A stretch of 64,000 nucleotides of DNA. It comes from Flavobacterium sp. ASV13. Its GTDB lineage: Bacteria; Bacteroidota; Bacteroidia; Flavobacteriales; Flavobacteriaceae. The DNA is taken from NCBI RefSeq assembly GCF_000745775.1, contig NZ_JQJY01000009.1:248001-312000 (forward strand), written 5' to 3'. Positions 42,840 to 50,853 of the stretch are shown here, in pieces. Within the stretch, counting starts at the first letter, position 1, and every line of letters starts with the position of its first letter. The notes beneath the pieces were generated by a model. The model saw only the letters and a list, made by a program, of their open reading frames with translations. It had not been told where the DNA came from and did not search any database. The position numbers and the translations under genes were made by a program.

Positions 42840-43871
42840 ATGATTATGATGAGCTCAAATACTCCTTTAAATAATAAAATAGCTTTTTTCTCAACCCAGC
42901 CTTATGATAAAGTTTTTTTTAATAAATACAACAGCGATTTTGGTTTTGAGCTGGATTATTTTGAAACACAGCTAAATCTTCAGACTGCTGTTTTAATTGA
43001 AAATGCCAGTATTGTCTGTGTTTTTGTAAATGATATTGTAAACGAAGCCGTAATCAAACAATTGGCCGAAAAAAACGTAAAAATTATTGCTTTGAGATGC
43101 GCTGGTTTTAACAATGTGGATTTAGAAGCGGCTAAAAAATACAACATAAAAGTATGTCGTGTTCCGGCTTATTCACCTCAGGCCGTAGCTGAACACGCAA
43201 TGGCCATGATTTTGACCTTAAACAGAAAAACTCATAAAGCTTATAATAGAGTTCGGGAGCAAAACTTTTCATTAAACGGCTTGTTAGGTTTTGATTTGTT
43301 CGGAAAAACAATCGGAATTATTGGAACTGGAAATATCGGTAAAGCATTCGCTAAAATTGCGTTAGGTTTTGGCTGTAAAGTTTTGGCGTATGATATTGTC
43401 GAAAATGATGAAATGATTAAAGATGGAGTTTCGTTTGTTAGTTTAGAAGAGATTTTTAGATCAAGTGACATTATTTCGCTGCATTGTCCGTTAAACGATC
43501 AGACGAAGCACGTAATTAATAATACGTCGATTTCTTTTATGAAAGAAAGCGTTATGATAATTAATACAAGCCGCGGCGGATTAATTGAAACGTCATCTGT
43601 TATTGAAGGTTTAAAAGAAGGAAAGATTGGTTATTTAGGAATTGATGTTTACGAACAGGAAGAAAAACTGTTTTTCAGAGATTTATCAGCCGATATCATA
43701 CAGGATGATGCCATTCAACGATTAATGAGCTTCCCGAATGTTTTGGTTACAGCGCATCAGGCATTTTTTACCAATGAAGCTTTGACACAAATTGCGTTAG
43801 TGACTTTTAATAATATAAAATCGCTATTGGAGAAAAATGATATTGAAAACAAAGCAGCACTGTTGGTTTAA
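42840..43871 (+). CDS. D-2-hydroxyacid dehydrogenase (D-lactate dehydrogenase type)
   Basis: This 343-residue NAD-dependent enzyme has the Rossmann motif IGIIGTGNIGKAFAKIA. The catalytic residues lie in the typical blocks NTSRGGLIETSS (Arg), IGYLGIDVYEQEE (Glu) and VLVTAHQAFFTNEA (His). The pattern fits fermentative D-lactate dehydrogenase (LdhA) better than phosphoglycerate dehydrogenase. The exact start is uncertain between 42840 and the ATG two codons later. Confidence 0.88.
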   Translation: MIMMSSNTPLNNKIAFFSTQPYDKVFFNKYNSDFGFELDYFETQLNLQTAVLIENASIVCVFVNDIVNEAVIKQLAEKNVKIIALRCAGFNNVDLEAAKKYNIKVCRVPAYSPQAVAEHAMAMILTLNRKTHKAYNRVREQNFSLNGLLGFDLFGKTIGIIGTGNIGKAFAKIALGFGCKVLAYDIVENDEMIKDGVSFVSLEEIFRSSDIISLHCPLNDQTKHVINNTSISFMKESVMIINTSRGGLIETSSVIEGLKEGKIGYLGIDVYEQEEKLFFRDLSADIIQDDAIQRLMSFPNVLVTAHQAFFTNEALTQIALVTFNNIKSLLEKNDIENKAALLV

Positions 43872-43938
43872 ATTGTCAAATATTTTTCGTAATTTAATTA
43901 GCTGTTAAGGAAAATGTAGATTTTAAAAATTTCAGATT

Positions 43939-44535
43939 ATGAAAAGTAAAATTCTAATTTTAATCGGAATTCTGGCATTCTATTCCTGCCAAAATAAAAA
44001 TGAATCAAAAAATATAATTAAAACTATTGTTCAGGATACTTTGTCAAAAACTGTTGGCGGAACAGCTAACTTAAGCGATGCGCCGTCAAGAGATGATAAA
44101 GCAGTTGAATTGATCAGAAAGCAGTTAAATATTTTGCTGGAGAAAGATTTGCCTGTCATGACAAAAGCAGACCGATTTTTTTATTATCAAGCTTTTGATT
44201 TAAACAATGATGATAAAAACGAATATTTTGTTGGCTTTTCAAACTCCTATTTCTGCGGAAGCGGTGGCTGTTCTGGTTATATTTTAAATAATGACGGAAG
44301 CCTAATAAATCGCTTTTCAGTAACCGATTATCCAATTCTTATAGCGAATACATCCACTGAAAATTTTTCTGATTTAATAATAGAAAGCAACGGCGAGTTT
44401 CATATTGTGAGAATGAAAGACGGGAAATACCCATCAAATCCATCAGTTCAGGAAATTTGGAAAGGTGTGACCCCAAAAGAAAGTACTAAGGTTTTGAATA
44501 TTACAGATAAAAAAATGGAGAAGTATTCGTTTTAA
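43939..44535 (+). CDS. Lipoprotein of unknown function
   Basis: This 198-residue protein has a lipoprotein signal (LILIGILAFYSCQNKNESKN). The mature part contains YYQAFDLNNDDKNEYFVGFS followed by FCGSGGCSGYIL, so two cysteines may form a disulfide. The DLNNDDKNEY segment looks like an FG-GAP or EF-hand-like acidic loop. I do not recognise the family. It is convergent with the ATPase/nuclease-like pair. Confidence 0.7.
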   Translation: MKSKILILIGILAFYSCQNKNESKNIIKTIVQDTLSKTVGGTANLSDAPSRDDKAVELIRKQLNILLEKDLPVMTKADRFFYYQAFDLNNDDKNEYFVGFSNSYFCGSGGCSGYILNNDGSLINRFSVTDYPILIANTSTENFSDLIIESNGEFHIVRMKDGKYPSNPSVQEIWKGVTPKESTKVLNITDKKMEKYSF

Positions 44536-44546
44536 GCTTTAAATAT

Positions 44547-44574
44547 AAAAGGAGCCATTTAGCTCCTTTTTTTA
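44547..44574. terminator. Bidirectional terminator, lipoprotein side of the ATPase/nuclease pair
   Basis: AAAAGGAGC pairs with GCTCCTTTT plus extra T. The same nine-base arm forms the terminator at 46451-46481 on the other side of the pair. Confidence 0.85.
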
Positions 44575-45084
44575 TTAATCAAATGAAATGTAATTTCCTT
44601 CGTGAAGATCTATTTGATATTTAACTTTGAATTCTTTTCTTTTTGATGACACGCTTGCTTGTGGTGCAATTCTTTTATGGTTGTCAAAACAAATTATAGC
44701 ATTTTTACTTTCAACATTAATTGAGTCAATTTTCTTTAAATAAAATTTAATAGTGTTTTCTAATTGTGCAATACCTTTTTTTCGTCGAACTGATAAATTT
44801 TCGTCTGTTGCTTTTATTTCAGTAAAATAAATGCAATTATCATTAAGGATAACATAATCGCATTGCCCACCTTTAATGCTTTTCATAACACAATCATCAT
44901 TTTGAATGAAGTTGTATGATGACTTTGTATTGTTTTGAATATGAAAATGATACTTTTCAGTAGCATCTACAAAAACACCTTTTTTTAATTTCGGATCTTC
45001 AAAAACAAATGCGTGTTTATTAGCAATGACGGTTATGCAATTTTCTTCGATTTGAGGAAATGCTTCTCGAAGTTTATTAATCAT
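44575..45084 (-). CDS. PD-(D/E)XK nuclease-like partner protein of the AAA ATPase
   Basis: This 169-residue protein has no signal peptide. Its middle shows a PD-(D/E)XK-like core: D76 (CDYVILNDN), E89-x-K91 (YFTEIKATD) and Q107 in the following helix (KKGIAQLENTIKF). A basic stretch SSKRKEFKVKY follows. It overlaps the upstream ATPase gene by four bases, so the two are co-translated. ATPase plus small nuclease pairs are a common plan of anti-phage systems (Septu: ATPase plus HNH; PARIS: ATPase plus Toprim). This pairing is different. The nuclease assignment is pattern-based and unproven. Confidence 0.6.
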   Translation of the reverse strand: MINKLREAFPQIEENCITVIANKHAFVFEDPKLKKGVFVDATEKYHFHIQNNTKSSYNFIQNDDCVMKSIKGGQCDYVILNDNCIYFTEIKATDENLSVRRKKGIAQLENTIKFYLKKIDSINVESKNAIICFDNHKRIAPQASVSSKRKEFKVKYQIDLHEGNYISFD

Positions 45085-46418
45085 AAATCTAATAATTTAT
45101 TAAATTCATCTGCAAAACTATCAGAAACTCCATCAATCATATTTTCAGAAATCTGTCCTAATTTATCATTCATAATCTTTTTCGCTTTTCCATTTTTCAA
45201 TTCGTAAGCAATAAAGTTTTTAGGGTTTAACCAAGATTCTTTTTTTATAATTTTATTTACTTCTTTTGGATTTGTTTGTCCTTTATCATAAGCAAGTAAT
45301 AAGTTGTTTATAGATGCTAAAACAAATGGACTATGAGTTGTAAGAATTAAATTTTTTCTGTCGAACAAACAATTTTTAACTAAGTATTTAATTAACTCAT
45401 GTTGTGCCTTTGGATATAAATTTAATTCAGGCTCTTCTACCACAAAATTGAAATTGTATTTTTCTTTTAATGATTTCGAATATTCTACAAGTAATAAGAT
45501 TGGTATTATAGATTGTAATCCTGATGCAGATTCTAACAAATCTATTTTCTCATTTTCATTGTGATAGATATATGAGGTTTGTCCTTCCCTCTTGTACTTG
45601 AATTTTTTATCGATAATAGCTAATGGTAGTTCTTTTACTGTTTGAACAGCTTTTTCGTATTCTTGCCCGCTATTTAATAGGTATTTTGGAATCTGGATAT
45701 CATTGTTTATTAATCCTAATATATTGGTAGAGATAATTCCTAAAATATTTCTTTCTGTAGGTATATAGATTGAATCATATAAGAATATATTTGGAAAACA
45801 ATTAATTAAGGTTTCGTAAAGCTGAAAATAACTCTCGGTTTCTTTTTCTTTGTTTAAAATATCTAAAATTTCATCTGCTAAATATCCTTTAAAAGACTTT
45901 CTGTTTTCTGGATTGTAATAATAGCTTATAAACTTAGTCTTCTGTTTCTTTTCTGGAAAAAGATTGAGAATTTTTGTTTCAAAATTTGGATCATAAGATT
46001 CACAATGCTCAATGCTCCAGTAAATTGATAATTTAAAAGCTATAATCGTTATATCTTTTGTAATAAAATGATCTTTAGGTTTTATTTCTTTGAAAAGCTC
46101 AATTGAATGAGGGGCTGTTTGCTTTTCAAATTTACTAGATGAAAATTTTAATGTAAATGGAAATACACTTTCGCTATTTTTATATTCAATAAAAGTGTTT
46201 TCATTTAAGTAGGAGTAAATATTGTATTTATGTAATTCTGTTTCAAAAGTTGCTTTTGAGCTCCTTCTAAAATCATCATCTTCAAATATTGAAATTAATT
46301 TAGCCAAAGTACTTTTTCCAGAAGCCTGTGCCCCAATAAAAGTTACCATTTCTCTAACTTCAATATTAATATCTTTTAGGGGTCCGAAATTTTTAACAAT
46401 AAGTTTTGCTCTTTCCAT
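45081..46418 (-). CDS. AAA family ATPase (AAA_15/AAA_21, OLD-like head)
   Basis: This 445-residue SMC/OLD-type ATPase has Walker A GAQASGKST at 29-37, the IPTERN segment at 219-224, a signature-like LLESASGLQ at 294-302, Walker B VVEEPELNL at 326-334 and the switch THSPFVL at 361-367. The coiled-coil insertion is short, and no Toprim or other effector domain follows. The effector is therefore probably the downstream gene product. It is likely a sensor or motor of a two-gene defence-type module. It lies between core genes (lysS and a lipoprotein), each side bounded by a terminator. Confidence 0.85.
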   Translation of the reverse strand: MERAKLIVKNFGPLKDINIEVREMVTFIGAQASGKSTLAKLISIFEDDDFRRSSKATFETELHKYNIYSYLNENTFIEYKNSESVFPFTLKFSSSKFEKQTAPHSIELFKEIKPKDHFITKDITIIAFKLSIYWSIEHCESYDPNFETKILNLFPEKKQKTKFISYYYNPENRKSFKGYLADEILDILNKEKETESYFQLYETLINCFPNIFLYDSIYIPTERNILGIISTNILGLINNDIQIPKYLLNSGQEYEKAVQTVKELPLAIIDKKFKYKREGQTSYIYHNENEKIDLLESASGLQSIIPILLLVEYSKSLKEKYNFNFVVEEPELNLYPKAQHELIKYLVKNCLFDRKNLILTTHSPFVLASINNLLLAYDKGQTNPKEVNKIIKKESWLNPKNFIAYELKNGKAKKIMNDKLGQISENMIDGVSDSFADEFNKLLDL

Positions 46419-46423
46419 GTTTT

Positions 46424-46431
46424 CAAAATTA
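46424..46431 (-). promoter_or_regulatory. -7 promoter box of the ATPase/nuclease pair
   Basis: TAATTTTG on the minus strand matches TAnnTTTG and ends only five bases before the ATPase start codon, which implies an almost leaderless mRNA. Confidence 0.4.
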
Positions 46432-46450
46432 AGGAAAATATTTATATATG

Positions 46451-46481
46451 AAAAAGGAGCTTCAATAAAAGCTCCTTTTTT
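46451..46481. terminator. Terminator of lysS
   Basis: AAAAAGGAGC pairs with GCTCCTTTTT around a ten-base loop. The arm is nearly identical to the one at 44547-44574. Confidence 0.85.
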
Positions 46482-46505
46482 AATTTTGTATGATTTTAAA
46501 AGAAT

Positions 46506-48209
46506 TTACCCCACCAATTCCACAAATTTAAACTCGCCGTCAACTACAACTTTAGTCAAACCATGTTTTGATAAGTTTTTCATAGAAGCATCCCATTTTT
46601 TACCGCTTAAGTTAGCCGTAACTTTAAGTTGTCCTAATTCCATTTTATTTTCATTTCCTTTCAATAAAGTAATGATAATTTTTTCTTCGTCAGACAATTC
46701 AATCTGAGCTAATTTTTTCTCAGGACGCATTTGAGGGAACAATAGAACTTCCTGAATAGAAGCATTATTCGTTAAATACATAATCAAACGATCCATTCCA
46801 ATTCCCATTCCAGAAGTTGGAGGCATACCGTATTCAAGCGCTCTTAAAAAATCTTCATCGATAATTCCGTTTGCTTCATCATCACCTTTCGCAGCCAAAC
46901 GCATTTGATCTTCAAAACGCTCTCTTTGATCAATTGGATCATTTAATTCAGAATATGCATTTGCAATTTCTTTACCGCAAACCATTAATTCAAAACGTTC
47001 AGTCAAATCTGGATTATCGCGGTGTTCTTTACAAAGCGGTGACATTTCTTTAGGATAATCAGTAATAAAAGTTGGCTGAATATAATTTCCTTCGCATTTA
47101 GCGCCAAAAATTTCATCAATTAATTTTCCTTTACCCATTGTTTTGTCAACCTCGATTCCCATTCCTCTTGCTGCTTCAAACAATTCTTCTTCTGTTTTTC
47201 CTGAGATATCAAAACCAGTAAAATGTTTGATAGAATCTGTCATCGTAACACGTGCATAAGGTGCTTTAAAGTTGATTTTGTGTTCGCCAAAAGTAACTTC
47301 GCTTGTACCATTTACAGCAATTGCACAATGCTCTAATAAACCTTCAGCAAATTCCATCATCCAGTTGTAGTCTTTGTAAGCTACATATATTTCCATTGCG
47401 GTAAACTCAGGATTATGCGTTCTGTCCATTCCTTCGTTACGGAAGTTTCTAGAGAACTCATAAACACCTTCAAATCCACCAACAATTAATCTTTTTAAAT
47501 ATAACTCATTCGCAATACGCATGTAAAGCGGAATATCAAGCGAGTTATGGTGCGTAATAAATGGTCTCGCCGAAGCACCACCAGGAATTGACTGCAAAAC
47601 CGGAGTATCAACTTCAAGATATCCAGCATCGTTAAAATAACCACGCATCGCAGTAAACAATTTAGTACGTTTGATAAAAGTTTCTTTAACCTGTGGATTT
47701 ACAGTTAAATCTACATAACGCATTCTGTAACGTAATTCAGCATCATTAAATGCATCGTGAACGTTTCCTTCTTCATCAACTTTTGGCAATGGTAACGGAC
47801 GCAATGTTTTACTCAAGAAAGTAAATCCGCTCACGCGAATACATTTTGCACCAACTTGCGTTGTAAATAATTCACCTTCAATACCAATAAAATCACCTAA
47901 ATCAGTTAATTTTTTAAATACTTGGTTGTATAAAGTTTTATCGTCACCTTCACACAAAACATCACGATTCACGTACAATTGAATACGTCCTTCGCTGTCT
48001 TGTAATTCAGCAAAACAAGCTTTACCCTGATCACGAACACTCATCAAACGTCCCGCAACGATAACCTTCTTACCCTCCTCAAATGTGTCCTTTATCTGCT
48101 TCGAAGTATGATTTACAGGAAAAAGATTAGCCGGATAAGGATTGATTCCTAAGTTGCGTAAGTTCTGAAGTTTTTCTCTTCTAATGATTTCTTGTTCTGA
48201 TAATGCCAT
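46506..48209 (-). CDS. lysS: Lysine--tRNA ligase (class II)
   Basis: This 567-residue protein has an N-terminal OB-fold anticodon-binding domain (about 55-165). The class II catalytic domain contains RNFRNEGMDRTHNPEFTAME and the motif 3 region GMGIGMDRLIMYLTNN. About 70 extra residues beyond the usual roughly 500 form a small C-terminal domain (KMELGQLKVTANLSGKKWDA), as in other Bacteroidetes. It charges tRNA-Lys. Its promoter is readable upstream. Confidence 0.97.
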   Translation of the reverse strand: MALSEQEIIRREKLQNLRNLGINPYPANLFPVNHTSKQIKDTFEEGKKVIVAGRLMSVRDQGKACFAELQDSEGRIQLYVNRDVLCEGDDKTLYNQVFKKLTDLGDFIGIEGELFTTQVGAKCIRVSGFTFLSKTLRPLPLPKVDEEGNVHDAFNDAELRYRMRYVDLTVNPQVKETFIKRTKLFTAMRGYFNDAGYLEVDTPVLQSIPGGASARPFITHHNSLDIPLYMRIANELYLKRLIVGGFEGVYEFSRNFRNEGMDRTHNPEFTAMEIYVAYKDYNWMMEFAEGLLEHCAIAVNGTSEVTFGEHKINFKAPYARVTMTDSIKHFTGFDISGKTEEELFEAARGMGIEVDKTMGKGKLIDEIFGAKCEGNYIQPTFITDYPKEMSPLCKEHRDNPDLTERFELMVCGKEIANAYSELNDPIDQRERFEDQMRLAAKGDDEANGIIDEDFLRALEYGMPPTSGMGIGMDRLIMYLTNNASIQEVLLFPQMRPEKKLAQIELSDEEKIIITLLKGNENKMELGQLKVTANLSGKKWDASMKNLSKHGLTKVVVDGEFKFVELVG

Positions 48210-48233
48210 TTTGTGCTCTGTTTTTTAAGTGTG

Positions 48234-48265
48234 CAAAGATAGTTTTTAAGTCGCAAAGTTGCAAA
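48234..48265 (-). promoter_or_regulatory. Promoter of lysS, -33 box inside a repeat
   Basis: On the minus strand TTTG (48262-48265), a 20-base spacer and TATCTTTG (48234-48241) fit the consensus. The -33 box belongs to the octamer array. Confidence 0.6.
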
Positions 48266-48281
48266 GTCATAAAGTCTAAAG
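48250..48281 (+). repeat. GTNNCAAA octamer array upstream of lysS
   Basis: Four perfect eight-base units, starting with GTCGCAAA and GTTGCAAA. It is related in sequence to the TCGCAAAG repeat family. Confidence 0.6.
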
Positions 48282-48334
48282 TTTTAGAAAAGAGTAATGT
48301 TTTTTATTAGAAGCAGAAAAAACAGTTTTTTATT

Positions 48335-48413
48335 GGCTCTTGTCCCGCTATTCGCTTGTATCTTTTCCTTCCGCCACGGCGGAAGAAAAAGGATACCGCT
48401 TCTATCGGGGCTA
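48335..48413. repeat. GC-rich palindromic element
   Basis: A stem CTTCCGCC/GGCGGAAG (48368-48385) is extended by imperfect outer arms (from CCCGCTATTCGC to GCTTCTATCGGGG). The element stands out by base composition from the AT-rich flank. It resembles a dispersed element of Flavobacterium genomes. Only one copy is present here. Confidence 0.6.
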
Positions 48414-48511
48414 GATGAGAAATTTTTGTTTTCAAAAGATGTTTTAGTTGGAATGTTTATTCTTAACGCAATTACAAACAAAAAATCTGTAAGAAATAAA
48501 CTAAAAGAAAA

Positions 48512-48551
48512 CTTAGTATCTTAGTCACTCAGAATCTTAAAATCTTTTCAA
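48512..48551 (+). repeat. CTTAGNNN octamer array before the first tandem lipoprotein
   Basis: Units start at 48512, 48520, 48528, 48536 and 48544, exactly eight bases apart. The last two are decayed. It ends four bases before the ATG at 48556. Confidence 0.75.
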
Positions 48552-48555
48552 AAAA

Positions 48556-49287
48556 ATGAAATACATATCCGTTTTTTTTATCTTAATTTCTTTTGCAAGT
48601 TGCCAAATTACTGAAACTATCAATCTCAATTCAGACGGAAGTGGAACAATTGAATATTATAATCTTCGTGATGAGAACAGTTTTCAACAATTAGGAAGGC
48701 AGGATCTTAGATACGAAAAATTCAGAGACACAATTTTTACTTTTCAAGATTATATTACAAAGTATCATGAAACTTTTGTGAGATTTAGTAAGGTTGATCA
48801 AGCTTTGTTTACGGAACATGCGAATGTAAAAATGCATATCAAAGTAGATCCAATTCAAATGGAAAATTTCAATAGAGTATGGGTCGATTTCAAAAAAATA
48901 GATGAAGTGCCATATGTTTACGAAAGCCTCGGATTAGCAAATTCATTAAAAGAAAATTATCCGATACATAGAAAAAATTATAAAATAAAATACAGTTTTG
49001 ATGGCGTTATTTTTAAAAGAAGTTTACAAATAATGGATCAGGAAAATTTTGAGAAAGACAAAAAAGAATGGGAGGAGAGAAAAAAAATATATTCGAAATA
49101 TAAATTAGTGGAGTCGTATATTTTAAATTATCATTTTCCGAGAAAAATAAAATCGGTTTCAAATGAAAAAGTGATTCTCAGCTCAGATAAAAAATCATTA
49201 ACCATAGAGTTTCAGCTTTCAGATTGTCTTCAAAACCCTCAAGTAACAAATTTAGAAGTGGTTTTAGAACCAAAAGACTTTCAATAA
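48556..49287 (+). CDS. Lipoprotein, first of a tandem paralogous pair
   Basis: This 243-residue protein has a lipoprotein signal (VFFILISFASCQITETINLN), then NSDGSGTIEYYN and a C-terminal beta-rich domain (YILNYHFPRKIKSVSNEKVI, SSDKKSLTIEFQLSDCLQNP). The next gene encodes a clear paralogue (NYIVKYHFPKKIKKVSNPSA). I do not recognise a named family. An octamer array lies directly before the start. Confidence 0.75.
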   Translation: MKYISVFFILISFASCQITETINLNSDGSGTIEYYNLRDENSFQQLGRQDLRYEKFRDTIFTFQDYITKYHETFVRFSKVDQALFTEHANVKMHIKVDPIQMENFNRVWVDFKKIDEVPYVYESLGLANSLKENYPIHRKNYKIKYSFDGVIFKRSLQIMDQENFEKDKKEWEERKKIYSKYKLVESYILNYHFPRKIKSVSNEKVILSSDKKSLTIEFQLSDCLQNPQVTNLEVVLEPKDFQ

Positions 49288-49293
49288 GCTAGA

Positions 49294-49333
49294 CTTAGCA
49301 TCTTAGAAGCTTAGTTACTTAGAGTCTTAAAAA
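49294..49333 (+). repeat. CTTAGNNN octamer array before the second tandem lipoprotein
   Basis: Five units start at 49294, 49302, 49310, 49318 and 49326, and four of them begin with intact CTTAG. Two degenerate units (49344 and 49352) follow out of phase. Confidence 0.75.
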
Positions 49334-49373
49334 TAAAAATAGACTTCGTATCTTTGATAAAAATAAAACCATT

Positions 49374-50126
49374 ATGAAATTATATAAACTTCTGTTTTTT
49401 TCTTTTTTACTAGCAACTTTAACAAGCTGTACTTTCACTGAAAATATTTATATCAACGATAACGGATCCGGGAAATTTTCTGTAGATATGGACGGTTCTT
49501 CTTTAATGCAAATGGCCGGCGATCAACTTGGAAGTCAAGTAGGAGCTGATGCCAAAAAAGACATTGATTCAACTTTTACTTTTAAACAATTGCTTGCTGA
49601 GAAAAAAGACAGCATCGCAAAATTATCTCCAGAAGTGCAAAAAGAACTGAAAAAGCTGGAAAACTTCGTAGTTACTACAAAAATGAGCGCAGAAAAAAAG
49701 CAGTTTTTAATGACTTTATCAACTGATTTTAAGAGCGTGAATGAACTTCAGGATATTTTACAGACAGCAAGTACACTACAAAAATTAGAAGGAGGAGCAA
49801 CAGCAAATCCTCTTGGGAATGGTTTTGGAGACAATAAAAGTAAATTAAATTATACGTATGACGGAAAGAAATTTACCAGAAAAGCTACAATTGATCAGCA
49901 AAAATTAACAGAAAAGCTAAATGATTCGTCGGCAGATATGTCTAAAATGATTTTTGCATCGTCAAATTATATTGTGAAATATCACTTTCCAAAAAAGATT
50001 AAAAAAGTTTCTAATCCAAGCGCTTTATTCAGCGACGACAGGAAATCAATTACAATTCAATACTCTTTCACGGATTATATGGAGAATCCGGACAAACTTA
50101 ACTTTGATGTTGAGTTTGAAAAATAA
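49374..50126 (+). CDS. Lipoprotein, second of the tandem pair
   Basis: This 250-residue protein has a lipoprotein signal (LLFFSFLLATLTSCTFTENI). It shows the same plan as its neighbour: NDNGSGKFSVDMDGSS near the start and a C-terminal YHFPKKIKKVSNP / DDRKSITIQYSFTDYMENPD domain. It carries a longer charged middle (about 65-130). Function is unknown. lipB follows after five bases and may be co-transcribed. Confidence 0.75.
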   Translation: MKLYKLLFFSFLLATLTSCTFTENIYINDNGSGKFSVDMDGSSLMQMAGDQLGSQVGADAKKDIDSTFTFKQLLAEKKDSIAKLSPEVQKELKKLENFVVTTKMSAEKKQFLMTLSTDFKSVNELQDILQTASTLQKLEGGATANPLGNGFGDNKSKLNYTYDGKKFTRKATIDQQKLTEKLNDSSADMSKMIFASSNYIVKYHFPKKIKKVSNPSALFSDDRKSITIQYSFTDYMENPDKLNFDVEFEK

Positions 50127-50131
50127 TCAAA

Positions 50132-50833
50132 ATGAACAAAAATATTCAACTTCAGGATCTGGGAAACAGAGACTATAAATCGACTTGGGAATATCAGGAA
50201 GAACTTTTCGCGGCTATTGTCGACTTAAAAATCAAAAACAGAAGAGAAGAATTAGATTTGCCAACACCAAATTATTTGTTATTTGTTGAGCATCCGCATG
50301 TTTATACATTAGGTAAAAGCGGTGATCTGGAAAATTTATTATTAAACGAAAAACAGCTCGAAGCAAAAGGAGCGACTTTTTATAAAATCAATCGTGGTGG
50401 TGATATAACGTATCATGGTCCGGGACAAATCGTAGGTTATCCTATTTTGGATTTAGAAAACTTCTTTACCGACATTCATAAATATTTACGTTTCCTCGAA
50501 GAAGCAATGATTCTTACCTTGGCAGAATACGGTTTAGAGTCCGGCAGGAGTGAAGGAGAAACGGGTGTTTGGCTTGGTGTCGGAACTCCGTTTGCACGTA
50601 AAATTTGCGCAATGGGCGTTCGTGCTTCACGCTGGGTAACCATGCATGGATTTGCCTTAAACGTAAATGTTGATTTAGGATATTTTGATAATATTATTCC
50701 GTGTGGAATTCGCGGAAAAGGCGTAACTTCTTTACACGTAGAGCTTGGTGTCGAAAAAGTCGATGAAGACGAAGTAAAAGCCAAAATACTCAAACATGTA
50801 GCTAATTTGTTTGAAGCTGAATTTATTAAATAA
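50132..50833 (+). CDS. lipB: Lipoyl(octanoyl) transferase
   Basis: This 233-residue protein has RGGDITYHGPGQ at residues 88-99 and the catalytic pair K157 (FARKICAMG) and C191 (IIPCGIRGKG). It moves octanoyl groups from acyl carrier protein to lipoyl domains of 2-oxoacid dehydrogenases. The length is normal. It follows the lipoprotein gene closely and precedes an AraC regulator by 20 bases. Confidence 0.96.
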   Translation: MNKNIQLQDLGNRDYKSTWEYQEELFAAIVDLKIKNRREELDLPTPNYLLFVEHPHVYTLGKSGDLENLLLNEKQLEAKGATFYKINRGGDITYHGPGQIVGYPILDLENFFTDIHKYLRFLEEAMILTLAEYGLESGRSEGETGVWLGVGTPFARKICAMGVRASRWVTMHGFALNVNVDLGYFDNIIPCGIRGKGVTSLHVELGVEKVDEDEVKAKILKHVANLFEAEFIK

Positions 50834-50853
50834 GTTTCTAAAATATATAAAGT

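Larger units (their letters stand above)
48210..48555. other. Intergenic region rich in repeats between lysS and the lipoprotein pair
   Basis: It contains the lysS promoter, an octamer array (48250-48281), a GC-rich palindromic element (48335-48413) and a CTTAGNNN array (48512-48551). No convincing gene was found. Confidence 0.6.

Noticed and set aside
46222..46707. 161-codon plus-strand ORF across the ATPase/lysS junction
   Set aside because: It is antisense to two well-supported genes and includes the lysS terminator. No motif was seen.
48297..48524. 75-codon plus-strand ORF
   Set aside because: It runs through the GC-rich palindromic element and the start of a CTTAG array, and its composition fits repeat DNA, not a gene.
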